NCBI RefSeq assembly: GCF_017573465.1
Contig: NZ_JAGEPF010000010.1
Coordinates: 124,001 to 188,000 of the forward strand
DNA length: 64,000 nt
Source of the DNA: Actinomadura violacea
GTDB taxonomy: Bacteria > Actinomycetota > Actinomycetes > Streptosporangiales > Streptosporangiaceae
Reading direction: 5' to 3'
Both the position numbers and the translations under genes were made by a program. This document shows positions 57,228-64,000 of this stretch, one piece after another (position 1 is the first letter of the stretch; each line of letters opens with the position of its first letter). The notes beneath the pieces were generated by a model. That model had not been told where the DNA came from. It worked only from the letters and a program-made list of their open reading frames with translations, and ran no database searches.

Positions 57228-58118
57228 TCAGAACCCGGCGATTGGCCATCTGCAGGGGTCGAGGCTCACCCAGGTCGTTCCGGTGTCGGGGACCTGGATC
57301 ACCACGTGGCCGTCCGAATGGACGCTGATCTGGCTGTGCTTCCCGCCGGTCCCGGGCGAGCACCAGACGTGATTGAAGGCCGGCCACAGGTTGGAGGGCA
57401 GCGCGAAGATCACGGTGCCGTTCGTGGTGGTGCCGCCGGACACGACGCCGGACAGCCCGGCCGTCCCGTCGGCGTACTCGACGAACGCCGCGGGCTGGTA
57501 GTTGTTCCCGAAGTTCGTCCAGCCGTTCTGGAACGACGCGGCGGGGACCGGGAAGAGCGCGCCGCGCTTGGCGTACTCGCCGGCCGGGAGCGAGATCCCG
57601 GCGTTCGCGGTCAGGGTTACGTTCGTGACGACGCCCGTGTCGTCGGCCGTGAGGACGTTGTTCCCGGCGGTGGGGTCGACCGTCAGGCCGCCGTTGATGT
57701 CGACGTCCCCGAAGAACCCGGCGGACGGCGCGACGCCGGGCGAGCTGTCGCCGGACACCAGGAACAGCTGCGCCGGGTCCTGGCCGACGCCGGCGGGCGT
57801 GGAGATCTCCAGCGCCGCGTAGGCCGTGCCGGGGCCGGCCGACAGCGCGCGGATGTAGCCGTCGTCGGGGTAGGTCGTCGAGTCCGAGTTGAACACGATG
57901 GCGGGCCCGTCGATCGGCGCCGGCGCGTTGTAGATCTTGGTGTACTGGGTGGCGGTGCCGACGTCGACCGAGCCGCGGACGGCCACGTCGTTGAACTCGG
58001 CGCTGCCGTCCTTGTTCACCGTCCATCCCTCGCTTGCCGGGACGTAGTTCGGCGAGCGCATCGCCTTGCGGATCAGCGCTTCCGCACCGCCGATGATCGC
58101 GTTCGCGAAGCCGCTCAT
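57228..58118 (-). CDS. Spike/fibre-like virion protein (receptor-binding candidate)
   Basis: 296 aa. ASEGWTVNKDGSAEFNDVAV and RGSVDVG is the phage minor-tail/fibre motif seen in actinophage tip proteins; it is followed by a beta-rich, Gly/Thr/Asn-rich region and a globular C-terminus with SLDPCRWPIAGF. In a tailless virus this would be the vertex spike; in a siphovirus a tail fibre. The N-terminal MSGFANAIIGGAEALIRKAM may anchor it to the particle. Confidence 0.65.
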   Translation of the reverse strand: MSGFANAIIGGAEALIRKAMRSPNYVPASEGWTVNKDGSAEFNDVAVRGSVDVGTATQYTKIYNAPAPIDGPAIVFNSDSTTYPDDGYIRALSAGPGTAYAALEISTPAGVGQDPAQLFLVSGDSSPGVAPSAGFFGDVDINGGLTVDPTAGNNVLTADDTGVVTNVTLTANAGISLPAGEYAKRGALFPVPAASFQNGWTNFGNNYQPAAFVEYADGTAGLSGVVSGGTTTNGTVIFALPSNLWPAFNHVWCSPGTGGKHSQISVHSDGHVVIQVPDTGTTWVSLDPCRWPIAGF

Positions 58119-58120
58119 GA

Positions 58121-58465
58121 TCACACGTCCTTCGTTCCGGTGACGGTCAGGGTCGCCGTGGCGGCCGCGTCGCCGCCGGCCCAGGTCGCGAAGACCTTCC
58201 ACCCGACCCGGATGAGCGTGGCGGCCGCGCGGTCGGTGGCGTCTCCGGAGCTCCCGGAGTAGGTGCCGTCGATGTAGTTCGGCTGCGTGGCGGAGTCGCC
58301 GACGAAGATCTGACATTCCGCCTCGTTGATCTTGCTGGAGACCTTCACGGAGATGACGTCCGGGTGCCAGCTCTCGCGCGCCGAGATGGGCCCGATGCTC
58401 GCCGTGCCGGCGCCGGTCGGGTCGAGGACGACGACCGCGGTCTCGTTCAGTGGGACCGACGTCAT
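58121..58465 (-). CDS. Hypothetical virion protein
   Basis: 114 aa, beta-rich: TASIGPISARESWHPDVISV and KVSSKINEAECQIFVGDSAT, then TATLTVTGTKDV. No membrane segment. It overlaps the following upstream gene by 4 bp. The strand-rich Ser/Thr composition resembles capsid-decoration or spike-base proteins; unrecognised. Confidence 0.6.
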   Translation of the reverse strand: MTSVPLNETAVVVLDPTGAGTASIGPISARESWHPDVISVKVSSKINEAECQIFVGDSATQPNYIDGTYSGSSGDATDRAAATLIRVGWKVFATWAGGDAAATATLTVTGTKDV

Positions 58466-58827
58466 GGCCCCTCGATGATCGCGATGACGTCGACCACGGT
58501 CGGCAGGGTCGTCGCCGTCGCCCACACCTCATCGGTGGTCGGGAGGTACTGCGCCTCGAACGAGCTGGCGGAGATCTTGTATGTGCCGTTCCCGTTGGCC
58601 TGCGCGTCGGCCTGCGACGCGCCGATCGACACCGGGTTCTGCTCGGGGCGGATCCACGCGTGGATCCGGTTGATGTTGTTCGGGAGGATCTGCTGGACGG
58701 GGTCGTTCGCGGTGAGAACGAACGACCGCAGCGACACGCCGCGGCGCCGCGGGTTGATGGCCGGATCCGTCAGCGGCACATCGGATCCGGTCAGATGCAC
58801 TTTCAGCGGCTCGATTTCCTCGGTCAT
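58462..58827 (-). CDS. Hypothetical virion protein
   Basis: 121 aa: TGSDVPLTDPAINPRRRGVS then FVLTANDPVQQILPNNINRI and HAWIRPEQNPVSIGASQADA. It is compact, without membrane segments, and coupled to genes on both sides by overlaps. Not recognised; position suggests a structural role near the spike. Confidence 0.6.
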   Translation of the reverse strand: MTEEIEPLKVHLTGSDVPLTDPAINPRRRGVSLRSFVLTANDPVQQILPNNINRIHAWIRPEQNPVSIGASQADAQANGNGTYKISASSFEAQYLPTTDEVWATATTLPTVVDVIAIIEGP

Positions 58828-59345
58828 GCTGCAGCCACCATTCCCGCCGTCTTGGCGATCTTCGTTGCTATGGGAATCGCGTTGGTGATGCGGGCCAGGC
58901 CGACCGCGATCAGGATGATGCCGAGCGCCACCTCTCCGACGCGAATCCAGATGTTCGCCTGGAAAAGCGGTTTCAGGACGTCGTAGGTGACGTTCAGGCC
59001 CGCGGCGGTCGCGGCCAGGGTCCCTTCGGGCAGGTTCCCGACGCGGGACGCTGCCGGGCCCAGCGCGCCGCCGATCGCGCCGGTCACGGGGGACAGCAGA
59101 CCTTGCGCCGCGAGGGCCTGGACGTCGCGGTCTCCCAGGGCGCCCGCGATGGTCGAGGCGTCGCCCGGGCTGATCGCGCGGATCTGCGCCAGGTCGCCGG
59201 ACACCGTGCCGTTGACGGTGAACCCGGCCGATACCCAGTCCTGCGCGGTCTTCTGCGCAAGGGCCGGGTTCTTCGCCGCTACGCGGTTCAGTGCGGCGGT
59301 CGCCGCGGCGTACTTCTTCTGCGCGGCGGAATTGGTCGGCGCCAT
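58824..59345 (-). CDS. Membrane-anchored virion protein, unknown function
   Basis: 173 aa. The N-terminal half is Ala-rich and helical (AAQKKYAAATAALNRVAAKN); the C-terminus has a hydrophobic segment VALGIILIAVGLARITNAIP. ATG 59345. Could be an internal membrane protein of the particle or a small tape/scaffold-like protein, but it is far too short to be a tape measure. Confidence 0.6.
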   Translation of the reverse strand: MAPTNSAAQKKYAAATAALNRVAAKNPALAQKTAQDWVSAGFTVNGTVSGDLAQIRAISPGDASTIAGALGDRDVQALAAQGLLSPVTGAIGGALGPAASRVGNLPEGTLAATAAGLNVTYDVLKPLFQANIWIRVGEVALGIILIAVGLARITNAIPIATKIAKTAGMVAAA

Positions 59346-59355
59346 TCCCTTCCCC

Positions 59356-59922
59356 CTAATACCAGTGGTGAGCCTGCCAGAACGCCCAGGCTTTCACCGG
59401 GTCGCCGTACCTGGATTTGATGTAGTTGCACATCCAAAGGGCCTGCGCGCCGGCGTCGCCGGAGTTGGCCGCTTTCGCCTGCGCGTCGGACAGGCCGTTC
59501 CCGCCGTACTCGTTGCCGAGCGTCCCGGCCGTCGCCGACCCGTTGCCGTGCCCGAGCGCCTGCGCCAGGCCGAGCGCGCCCGAGCTCGGGTTCTTCGCGC
59601 GAGGGTTGAACCCGGCCTCGTGCGTCTCGATCTGCGCGAGGGCCTGCCACTGGTCGCCGGTCCATCCGAAGCTCGCCGCGGTCGCCTGCAGGGTGGCTTG
59701 CGCGCTGCCGCCCTGGACGATCTGGCCGCCGCCGCCGTCGGTCGAGCCGCCGGCGGCCGCGGCCGCGCTCGTCGGCGTCCCGATCGCGGCGGTCTGGGGG
59801 AGGTCGGCCGGGCTCTTGCCCTGCACGATCGACTGCACGGCCTGCGGGACGGAGATCCCCTTGACGCCCGCGTAGGTGAAGATCGATCCGGCGGCGATCG
59901 CGGCCAGGCCCGGGCCGTCCAT
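59356..59922 (-). CDS. Membrane-anchored lytic transglycosylase-like protein (SLT domain)
   Basis: 188 aa. N-terminal hydrophobic segment LAAIAAGSIFTYAGVKGISV with a QSIVQGKSPADLP motif, Gly/Ala linker, then the SLT-type fold (QWQALAQIETHEAGFNPRAK, NPSSGALGLAQALGHGNG with catalytic Glu in IETHE, and SRYGDPVKAWAFWQAHHWY). The enzyme cleaves peptidoglycan; virion-anchored transglycosylases such as PRD1 P7 help genome entry. It shares its first 40 residues with the next gene. ATG 59922 overlaps that gene's stop by one base. Confidence 0.82.
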   Translation of the reverse strand: MDGPGLAAIAAGSIFTYAGVKGISVPQAVQSIVQGKSPADLPQTAAIGTPTSAAAAAGGSTDGGGGQIVQGGSAQATLQATAASFGWTGDQWQALAQIETHEAGFNPRAKNPSSGALGLAQALGHGNGSATAGTLGNEYGGNGLSDAQAKAANSGDAGAQALWMCNYIKSRYGDPVKAWAFWQAHHWY

Positions 59923-60536
59923 CACGCACCGACCCGCCGGTAGACGGGCTCGGTGTGGAAGTACCGGGTGGTGCCGTCGATCGAGCTCAGACCCGTCCCG
60001 GTGGCCGTCGACCTGGCGTTGATCATGTTCTTGTTGTTGATCGCGATGCCGATGTGGTCGGGCCAGACGATCAGGTCGCCGGCGGCGACGTCGGCGCGGC
60101 CGATCGACCGGCCGAACCCCTGGTACTCGCGGGTGGTCGGGCCGTGCGCGTGCGGCGGGAACCCGGGGTCGCCCCACTTCCCGCCCGGGAGCGGCTGGCC
60201 CAGGTCGTGCCCGAGCACGTAGGAGACGAACGAGCTGCAATCCCAGTTGCCGGGCTTATCGGCCGGGCCGCCGTAGTGGTAGCCCTGGCCGTTGTACTTC
60301 AGCCCGTCGTTGGCGATCGCCTGCCCGGTGGCGGTGCCGCCGGCGACCGCGGTACTGCCGGTCGCCGGCGGCGTGCTCACCGGCGCGTCGATCCCGTACT
60401 TCTGCGGGAGGTTCGCCGGGCTCTTGCCCTGAACGATCGACTGCACGGCGTCCGGGATGGACAGGCCCTTGACGCCCGCGTAGGTGAACACGCTGCCGGT
60501 CGCGATCGCGCCCAGGGCGACCAGGTTGACCGGCAT
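59922..60536 (-). CDS. Membrane-anchored NlpC/P60 cell-wall peptidase
   Basis: 204 aa. The same N-terminal anchor as its neighbour (VALGAIATGSVFTYAGVKGL, QSIVQGKSPANLPQ), then NlpC/P60: WDCSSFVSYVLGHDLGQPLP with catalytic Cys, AAGDLIVWPDHIGIAIN with the His (WPDHIGI) and a third polar residue at NNKNMIN. Cuts peptide bonds in peptidoglycan. A pair of wall-degrading enzymes with a common anchor suggests virion-associated entry enzymes. Confidence 0.85.
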   Translation of the reverse strand: MPVNLVALGAIATGSVFTYAGVKGLSIPDAVQSIVQGKSPANLPQKYGIDAPVSTPPATGSTAVAGGTATGQAIANDGLKYNGQGYHYGGPADKPGNWDCSSFVSYVLGHDLGQPLPGGKWGDPGFPPHAHGPTTREYQGFGRSIGRADVAAGDLIVWPDHIGIAINNKNMINARSTATGTGLSSIDGTTRYFHTEPVYRRVGA

Positions 60537-60542
60537 GACCGG

Positions 60543-60932
60543 TCAGCCCGTCGCGCCGGTGGCGCCCTGCAGGTCGAGCGGCACCACGTTCTCGGCGGGC
60601 TGGTAGGCGCTCGCCGCGGGCGGTTGGATCTGCCCGGTCTCCGGGTGCTGCATGATCGCGTGCCGGTAGTGCGCCTCCATCGCGATGATCGCGGCGCCGC
60701 CCAGGATGACCAGGTTCGGGTCCCGGGCGAGCAGCGCCAGACCGCCGACCAGGATCAGCGACGTGTAGCCGGCCTTCTTCCTCGACGTCTCCAGCACCGG
60801 GTGGTTGGCGTCGGTCGCGGCGACGCTGGACACCGGCCCGACGTCCAGCTGGTAGGTGGCGTACACCATGCCGGCGACGGTCGCGCCCAGGATCAGCGAC
60901 CCTTCGGGCTTCAGCACGCTCTTGAACGTCAT
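60543..60932 (-). CDS. Virion membrane protein, unknown
   Basis: 129 aa. Two hydrophobic stretches: ILGATVAGMVYATYQL and YTSLILVGGLALLARDPNLVI-type region with IILGGAAIIAMEAH nearby; a Pro-rich C-terminus follows. Fits a small virion membrane protein. No family recognised. Confidence 0.6.
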   Translation of the reverse strand: MTFKSVLKPEGSLILGATVAGMVYATYQLDVGPVSSVAATDANHPVLETSRKKAGYTSLILVGGLALLARDPNLVILGGAAIIAMEAHYRHAIMQHPETGQIQPPAASAYQPAENVVPLDLQGATGATG

Positions 60933-60941
60933 GGCGCGTCC

Positions 60942-61757
60942 TCACTTCTTCGTCTTGATGCTGATGCCGGTCTTCGGCCCGGTGACCTCCTGGCCGTTGA
61001 CGATCCGGAACGGCTGCACTTCGAGGCGGTGAACCTTGTTCGGTGCCAGGTTCCACACGTGCTCATTGGTGTAGACGTTGTTGGTCTTGCGGATCCCGTC
61101 GGCGTAGATGATGTAGCCCGCCACCTGCGGAACCGGGTTCCACGTCAGGTCCACGTGCTCGACGTACGCGACGCCCTTCAGGCCCGTCACGGCGGCCGGC
61201 GGGCCGGTCGGCGTCGTCACCGGCGGCGGCTCGGTCGACGTCTTGTACGACGGCGGGTAGCCGGTCGGGCCGTTCTGCGGCGGGTACCCGGTGAACGCGA
61301 TCGCCTGATTGACGATGCCGACCTGGTCGGGCGTGAGCGGCTGCCCGGTGATGTACTTCCCGAGCGCGTTCCCGACCGTGTTCGCGTCCGCCTGCACCGT
61401 GTTGACCAGGTAATCTTCCGCCGCCTGCGACCACTGCGCGTTCGTGGTGTACCCGTTGGTGGTGGAGACCGTCGAGACGTTCGAGCCGTTCCCGCCGTAC
61501 CCGCCGGAACCCAGGTAGGTGCCCTGGCTGCCCAGCGCCGCGGTGTCCTCCGCCGACCCGTACACGTAGCCGGTCGCCGGGTCGATCGCGTCGCCGCTCC
61601 CGGAGGTGTCCGCCGAGCCGCTCGTCGACGAGCTGGGGGCGTTCCGGGACCGATACCACGCGACTGCGACAACGAGCACGGCCGCGCCGCCGAGCATGTA
61701 CGCCGTGCTCTTCTTCGTCGGGCCCAGGCCCGGGATGTTGACCGTTCCGGCTGCCAT
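60942..61757 (-). CDS. Virion membrane protein with fibronectin type III-like domain
   Basis: 271 aa. One N-terminal membrane segment (TAYMLGGAAVLVVAVAWYRS), a long Ser/Gly/Asn-rich stretch, and a C-terminal fibronectin-III-like module: GPPAAVTGLKGVAYVEHVDL, TWNPVPQVAGYIIYADGIRK and VHRLEVQPFRIVNGQEV. Likely displayed on the particle surface from the internal membrane. ATG 61757 (GTG 61763 possible). Confidence 0.65.
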   Translation of the reverse strand: MAAGTVNIPGLGPTKKSTAYMLGGAAVLVVAVAWYRSRNAPSSSTSGSADTSGSGDAIDPATGYVYGSAEDTAALGSQGTYLGSGGYGGNGSNVSTVSTTNGYTTNAQWSQAAEDYLVNTVQADANTVGNALGKYITGQPLTPDQVGIVNQAIAFTGYPPQNGPTGYPPSYKTSTEPPPVTTPTGPPAAVTGLKGVAYVEHVDLTWNPVPQVAGYIIYADGIRKTNNVYTNEHVWNLAPNKVHRLEVQPFRIVNGQEVTGPKTGISIKTKK

Positions 61758-61759
61758 CG

Positions 61760-62614
61760 TCACCACCAGCTCACGGGCGCCGGGTCGCCGCCCGGGCCGT
61801 AGTCGGGCGCGAGGTACGGTTCCGGCGGCGCCTGATACTCGGTCGCGTCGTCCTGCAGGACGGCGCCCTGGACGCCGTAGGAGGTCGCGAGATCCTGCCC
61901 GGTGAACGGGCTCACCTCGCCGACCGGCGGGCGGGCCGGCCCGGGCTGGCTCTTGACCATCGGGCGGCCGCCGGGCTTCATCCACATGTAGTTGCCCGGG
62001 ATGCTGCCGGTCGAGATCCGGCGGTGCGCGTGCGCGGCGTCGAACCCGAACGCGTTCTGGCGCGCGAACGACGTCACGCGGTCGGTGGTGCCGTAGCCGC
62101 CCGCCGAGCTCTTCTGCTGGTCGCCGCCCGCCTCCTGGATCGAGCTGCCGGGGGTGACCGTCCAGATCTCCGTCCAGCGGTCCTGCAGGGCCGCGATGAC
62201 CGTGCGGATCCCGACGGAGGCGCCGGTGTCGCTCGCATGGATGTCGCGGGACTGGACGAGCTGCCGCGCGGTCGCGTCCGGCCCGACGTCCTGCTCGACG
62301 CCCTTCGGCCAGGGCGCCGCGTGCGTGATCGGCGTCCGGTCGAACTCCGGGTCCTGGTTCGCGGTGCCGTGCGGCGCCGGCCAGCCCTGCGCCTGGCCGA
62401 CCATCTGCGCTTCGGCGCCGAACGGGCCCTTCGGGGAGACGACCCCGGCCAGGACCTCCCACGGGTAGCCGGTCGCGGCCAGCGGCGCCACGAGCTCCTG
62501 GCCGTGCCGGACGTCGACCGGGTCGCCGAGCCGCTGTTCCGGGCTCGCTTCGGGCTGCAGGGTGATCGACCCCAGGACGGGCGAGAGCCCCTGCAGTCCC
62601 TGGGGCGCGGCCAT
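61760..62614 (-). CDS. Hypothetical virion protein, largest of the block
   Basis: 284 aa, polar with no membrane segment. It starts MAAPQGLQGLSPVLGSITLQ, contains WPAPHGTANQDPEFDRTPIT and RISTGSIPGNYMWMKPGGRP and ends PEPYLAPDYGPGGDPAPVSW. It is Pro-rich throughout, typical of virion accessory proteins. The start overlaps the end of the 51-aa gene upstream (TGATG). Not recognised. Confidence 0.6.
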   Translation of the reverse strand: MAAPQGLQGLSPVLGSITLQPEASPEQRLGDPVDVRHGQELVAPLAATGYPWEVLAGVVSPKGPFGAEAQMVGQAQGWPAPHGTANQDPEFDRTPITHAAPWPKGVEQDVGPDATARQLVQSRDIHASDTGASVGIRTVIAALQDRWTEIWTVTPGSSIQEAGGDQQKSSAGGYGTTDRVTSFARQNAFGFDAAHAHRRISTGSIPGNYMWMKPGGRPMVKSQPGPARPPVGEVSPFTGQDLATSYGVQGAVLQDDATEYQAPPEPYLAPDYGPGGDPAPVSWW

Positions 62615-62769
62615 CAGCGCTTCCCGCCGCTGATGATGTCGGACTCCGTGCCGCCCACGATGTTCCGGATCGCCTGGCCGGCCTTGTAGACCCCGTTCGG
62701 GTTGCTCACCACCAGGTAGAGCGCGCCCAGCCCGATCAGGCCGGACAGCCACTTCTGAACGACGCTCAT
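62614..62769 (-). CDS. Very small virion membrane protein
   Basis: 51 aa: VVQKWLSGLIGLGALYLVVS then NPNGVYKAGQAIRNIVGGTE. One membrane helix near the N-terminus and a glycine-rich tail ending SGGKR. Stop and following start overlap, so it is certainly within the operon. Similar tiny helix proteins occur in membrane-containing phages. Confidence 0.6.
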   Translation of the reverse strand: MSVVQKWLSGLIGLGALYLVVSNPNGVYKAGQAIRNIVGGTESDIISGGKR

Positions 62770-62771
62770 CG

Positions 62772-63056
62772 TCAGTACCCCATCACTTTCAGGACGTTGT
62801 CGAGCGGCGGCTTGGCGTTCCCGTACGGCACGATGATCACCGCGGCGACCGTCAGCCCGGCCAGGCCGACCGCGAAGGACGGCGCGAGCTTCTCCAGCCC
62901 GGCCAGGGCCAGCGCGAGAATCGCGGTCGCCGGGAACAGGCGCCAGTTCAGCGTCTTCCAGGGCGCCTGCCCGCCGGCGAGCGGCGCGAAAATCGCGTCA
63001 TTCGCGACCGCGATTCCGCCGGCCGCGATGACCAGACCCGCCGCGCGCGACTCCAT
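62772..63056 (-). CDS. Virion membrane protein (three helices)
   Basis: 94 aa, very hydrophobic: GLVIAAGGIAVANDAIFAPL, RLFPATAILALALAGLEKLA and VGLAGLTVAAVIIVPYGN. Three transmembrane segments make it a plausible structural protein of an internal membrane; a holin is an alternative but the lysis gene is 6 kb away. Confidence 0.65.
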   Translation of the reverse strand: MESRAAGLVIAAGGIAVANDAIFAPLAGGQAPWKTLNWRLFPATAILALALAGLEKLAPSFAVGLAGLTVAAVIIVPYGNAKPPLDNVLKVMGY

Positions 63057-63059
63057 CGG

Positions 63060-63164
63060 TCAGACGGTCGGGAGCTTGGACAGCACGGGCAGGGACCGCA
63101 CGCGGTCGGCCAGGACGACGCCGGCCAGGAACAGCACGGCGTACACCATGGTGGACTTCGACAT
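63060..63164 (-). CDS. Very small membrane protein
   Basis: 34 aa: STMVYAVLFLAGVVLADRVR then SLPVLSKLPTV. One membrane helix. It lies in a 115-bp gap between two coding genes and has a GGTGAGC ribosome-like site near the ATG at 63164. Short but well placed. Confidence 0.5.
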   Translation of the reverse strand: MSKSTMVYAVLFLAGVVLADRVRSLPVLSKLPTV

Positions 63165-63171
63165 GATCAGC

Positions 63172-63528
63172 TCACCCTTCGTGGATCGCGACGACGCGCG
63201 TCAGCTTGTCCGGGCCGCCGTTCGCCCCGGGCTCGGAGTAGTGGGTGCCGCCGGCGTACCCGGCGACGACCCGGCCGTCCGCCAGGTGCGCGTAATGCGT
63301 CGGCCCGGACACCCGGAACGGCTTGCCGCGGTCGTAGACCATGAGGCTCGACGCGGTCGACCCGCGCGGCGCGTCGGGGCGCTCCCACACCGGGACCTCC
63401 CTGCGCTTCTCCAGCGGCTCGTCCGCCTGGCGCTTGGCCGCCTGCAGGGCGGCCGTGTCGATCTCGCCGGGCGCGCGCTCCGGAGCGGGCGCGTCCGGGC
63501 GCGTCTCCTGCTCGGTCTCGTCGGACAT
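63172..63528 (-). CDS. Hypothetical virion or assembly protein
   Basis: 118 aa. A charged, Pro/Glu-rich N-terminus (MSDETEQETRPDAPAPERAP) and a C-terminal part HYAHLADGRVVAGYAGGTHY with Tyr/Gly-rich strands. No membrane segment. Stop and start are 2 bp from the flanking genes. Not recognised; adjacent to the capsid-like gene, so perhaps a minor capsid or scaffold-type protein. Confidence 0.6.
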   Translation of the reverse strand: MSDETEQETRPDAPAPERAPGEIDTAALQAAKRQADEPLEKRREVPVWERPDAPRGSTASSLMVYDRGKPFRVSGPTHYAHLADGRVVAGYAGGTHYSEPGANGGPDKLTRVVAIHEG

Positions 63529-63530
63529 GA

Positions 63531-64000
63531 TCAGCTACCTCCCGCGATGAGCGCGTAACGGTTCTTCGACGGCGTCGCGAGCCAGTTGACCTGCGCGTAG
63601 ACCGTCACCGCGGCCCCGAACGACCCCTGGAGACGCAGCAGGGTGTTCACCTGCGTGTCGAGGTACTTGAACCGCACCTCGGCGCCGGGCGCGTTGGTGA
63701 AGTCGCGGGTGAAGTACATCGGGAAGACGCCGTTCTCCCGGCCCAGCGCCGTGTCGGGCGTCGCCGACGTCAGCCCGAAGTCCCGGCCGAGCTTGGACAG
63801 GTAGGCGTTCTTGCCCAGGTTCTTCAGCTGCACGTTGCCGATGAGCAGCTGGAACGGGTCGGGCCAGTTCGCGTCCCCGGCGGAACGCGACGTCGTCATG
63901 ATCTTGTAGACGATGTTGCGGATCGGGAACCCGATGCCGTTGGTCAGGTCGTAGTAGGCGTTGCCGGCGGGCTCGGTGTCGCTCTCGGACTTCCAGTACT
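63531..64000 (-). CDS. Capsid-like protein (candidate major capsid protein), N-terminus beyond window
   Basis: The frame is open to the window edge, so about 155 C-terminal residues are seen: NAYYDLTNGIGFPIRNIVYK, then NWPDPFQLLIGNVQLKNLGK and VNTLLRLQGSFGAAVTVYAQ before the end KNRYALIAGGS. The alternating strands, the IGFPIRNIVYK-type edge and the WPDPFQL motif resemble jelly-roll capsid proteins of tailless phages, from memory and context only. It heads the virion gene block as expected. No homologue search was possible. Confidence 0.5.
   Translation of the reverse strand, partial: YWKSESDTEPAGNAYYDLTNGIGFPIRNIVYKIMTTSRSAGDANWPDPFQLLIGNVQLKNLGKNAYLSKLGRDFGLTSATPDTALGRENGVFPMYFTRDFTNAPGAEVRFKYLDTQVNTLLRLQGSFGAAVTVYAQVNWLATPSKNRYALIAGGS

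Larger units (their letters stand above)
53029..64000. mobile_element. Virus-like integrated element (tailless-phage-like provirus), extends beyond the window
   Basis: From the divergent repressor pair (53.0-53.7 kb) to the window edge the genes are small, mostly overlapping and virus-like: regulators, tiny membrane and cysteine proteins, a tRNA-like gene, and a leftward block of capsid-like, membrane, lytic-enzyme, spike and endolysin genes. No terminase, portal, tape-measure or tail tube is present in the 8 kb of virion genes visible, pointing to a tailless, membrane-containing virus. The left boundary is placed between the Rel-like gene and 53029; integrase, packaging ATPase and the right end are not in the window. 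Confidence 0.7.

Overview
The window comes from the chromosome of a high-GC actinomycete, most likely a member of the Streptosporangiales such as Actinomadura/Thermomonosporaceae. This is inferred from the base composition, the tandem DUF397 genes beside an HTH/DUF5753 regulator, the homodimeric aceE near DUF3052 and ahpE (an order I recall from mycobacteria), GSII with a GlnR-like box, and frequent GTG/TTG starts with 4-bp overlaps. No rRNA or CRISPR array is present. All functional calls rest on reading motifs; no database search was possible.

Layout. 1-4.6 kb: a branched-chain amino-acid-type ABC importer, livG(partial)-livF-livK-livH-livM. A perfect 27-bp inverted repeat separates it from a convergent GAF/PucR regulator and 3-hydroxybutyrate dehydrogenase gene. 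7.4-12.8 kb: a putative deaminase/SUKH-like protein, an epoxide-hydrolase-type enzyme, a MerR regulator with a DrrAB-like exporter, a 21-bp tandem repeat and a WYL regulator. 12.8-18 kb: a frameshifted DUF3592-like gene, two decayed and five intact DUF397 genes, a 13E12-type HNH gene, and the whiJ-like HTH plus an ATPase. 18.6-25.6 kb: VOC protein, aceE, DUF1918, YjbQ, DUF3052, ahpE, a zinc ribbon and a K+ channel.

26-34.4 kb holds a Calvin-cycle set: phosphoribulokinase, then (after a two-component system and a dehydrogenase) a CbbR-type LysR regulator divergent from cbbL-cbbS-cbbX encoding a red-type form I RuBisCO and its activase. 34.5-37.8 kb: PAC2, CBS, hydrolase and geranylgeranyl-reductase-type genes. 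A tRNA-Val(UAC) at 37.8 kb is followed by a GntR/NUDIX pair and small genes resembling the regulatory end of an actinomycete integrative element, probably a remnant. 41-53 kb is ordinary chromosome: a secreted protein, DUF899, a SigG-like sigma factor with an SDR, SnoaL, truncated globin, ketopantoate reductase, glnII with a GlnR-like box, UspA, and a Rel/SpoT-like protein whose synthetase half looks degenerate.

53.0-64 kb (continuing past the edge) is a virus-like element. It has a divergent repressor/Cro-type switch, a chain of tiny overlapping genes, a tRNA-like gene with an 8-nt anticodon loop, and a leftward structural operon. That operon runs from a capsid-like protein at the edge through many small membrane proteins, an NlpC/P60 peptidase and a membrane-anchored transglycosylase, to a spike/fibre-like protein, a holin-like protein and an endolysin. 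No terminase, portal, tape-measure or tail-tube gene is visible. I infer a tailless, membrane-containing (tectivirus-like) provirus. This is the most novel part of the window.
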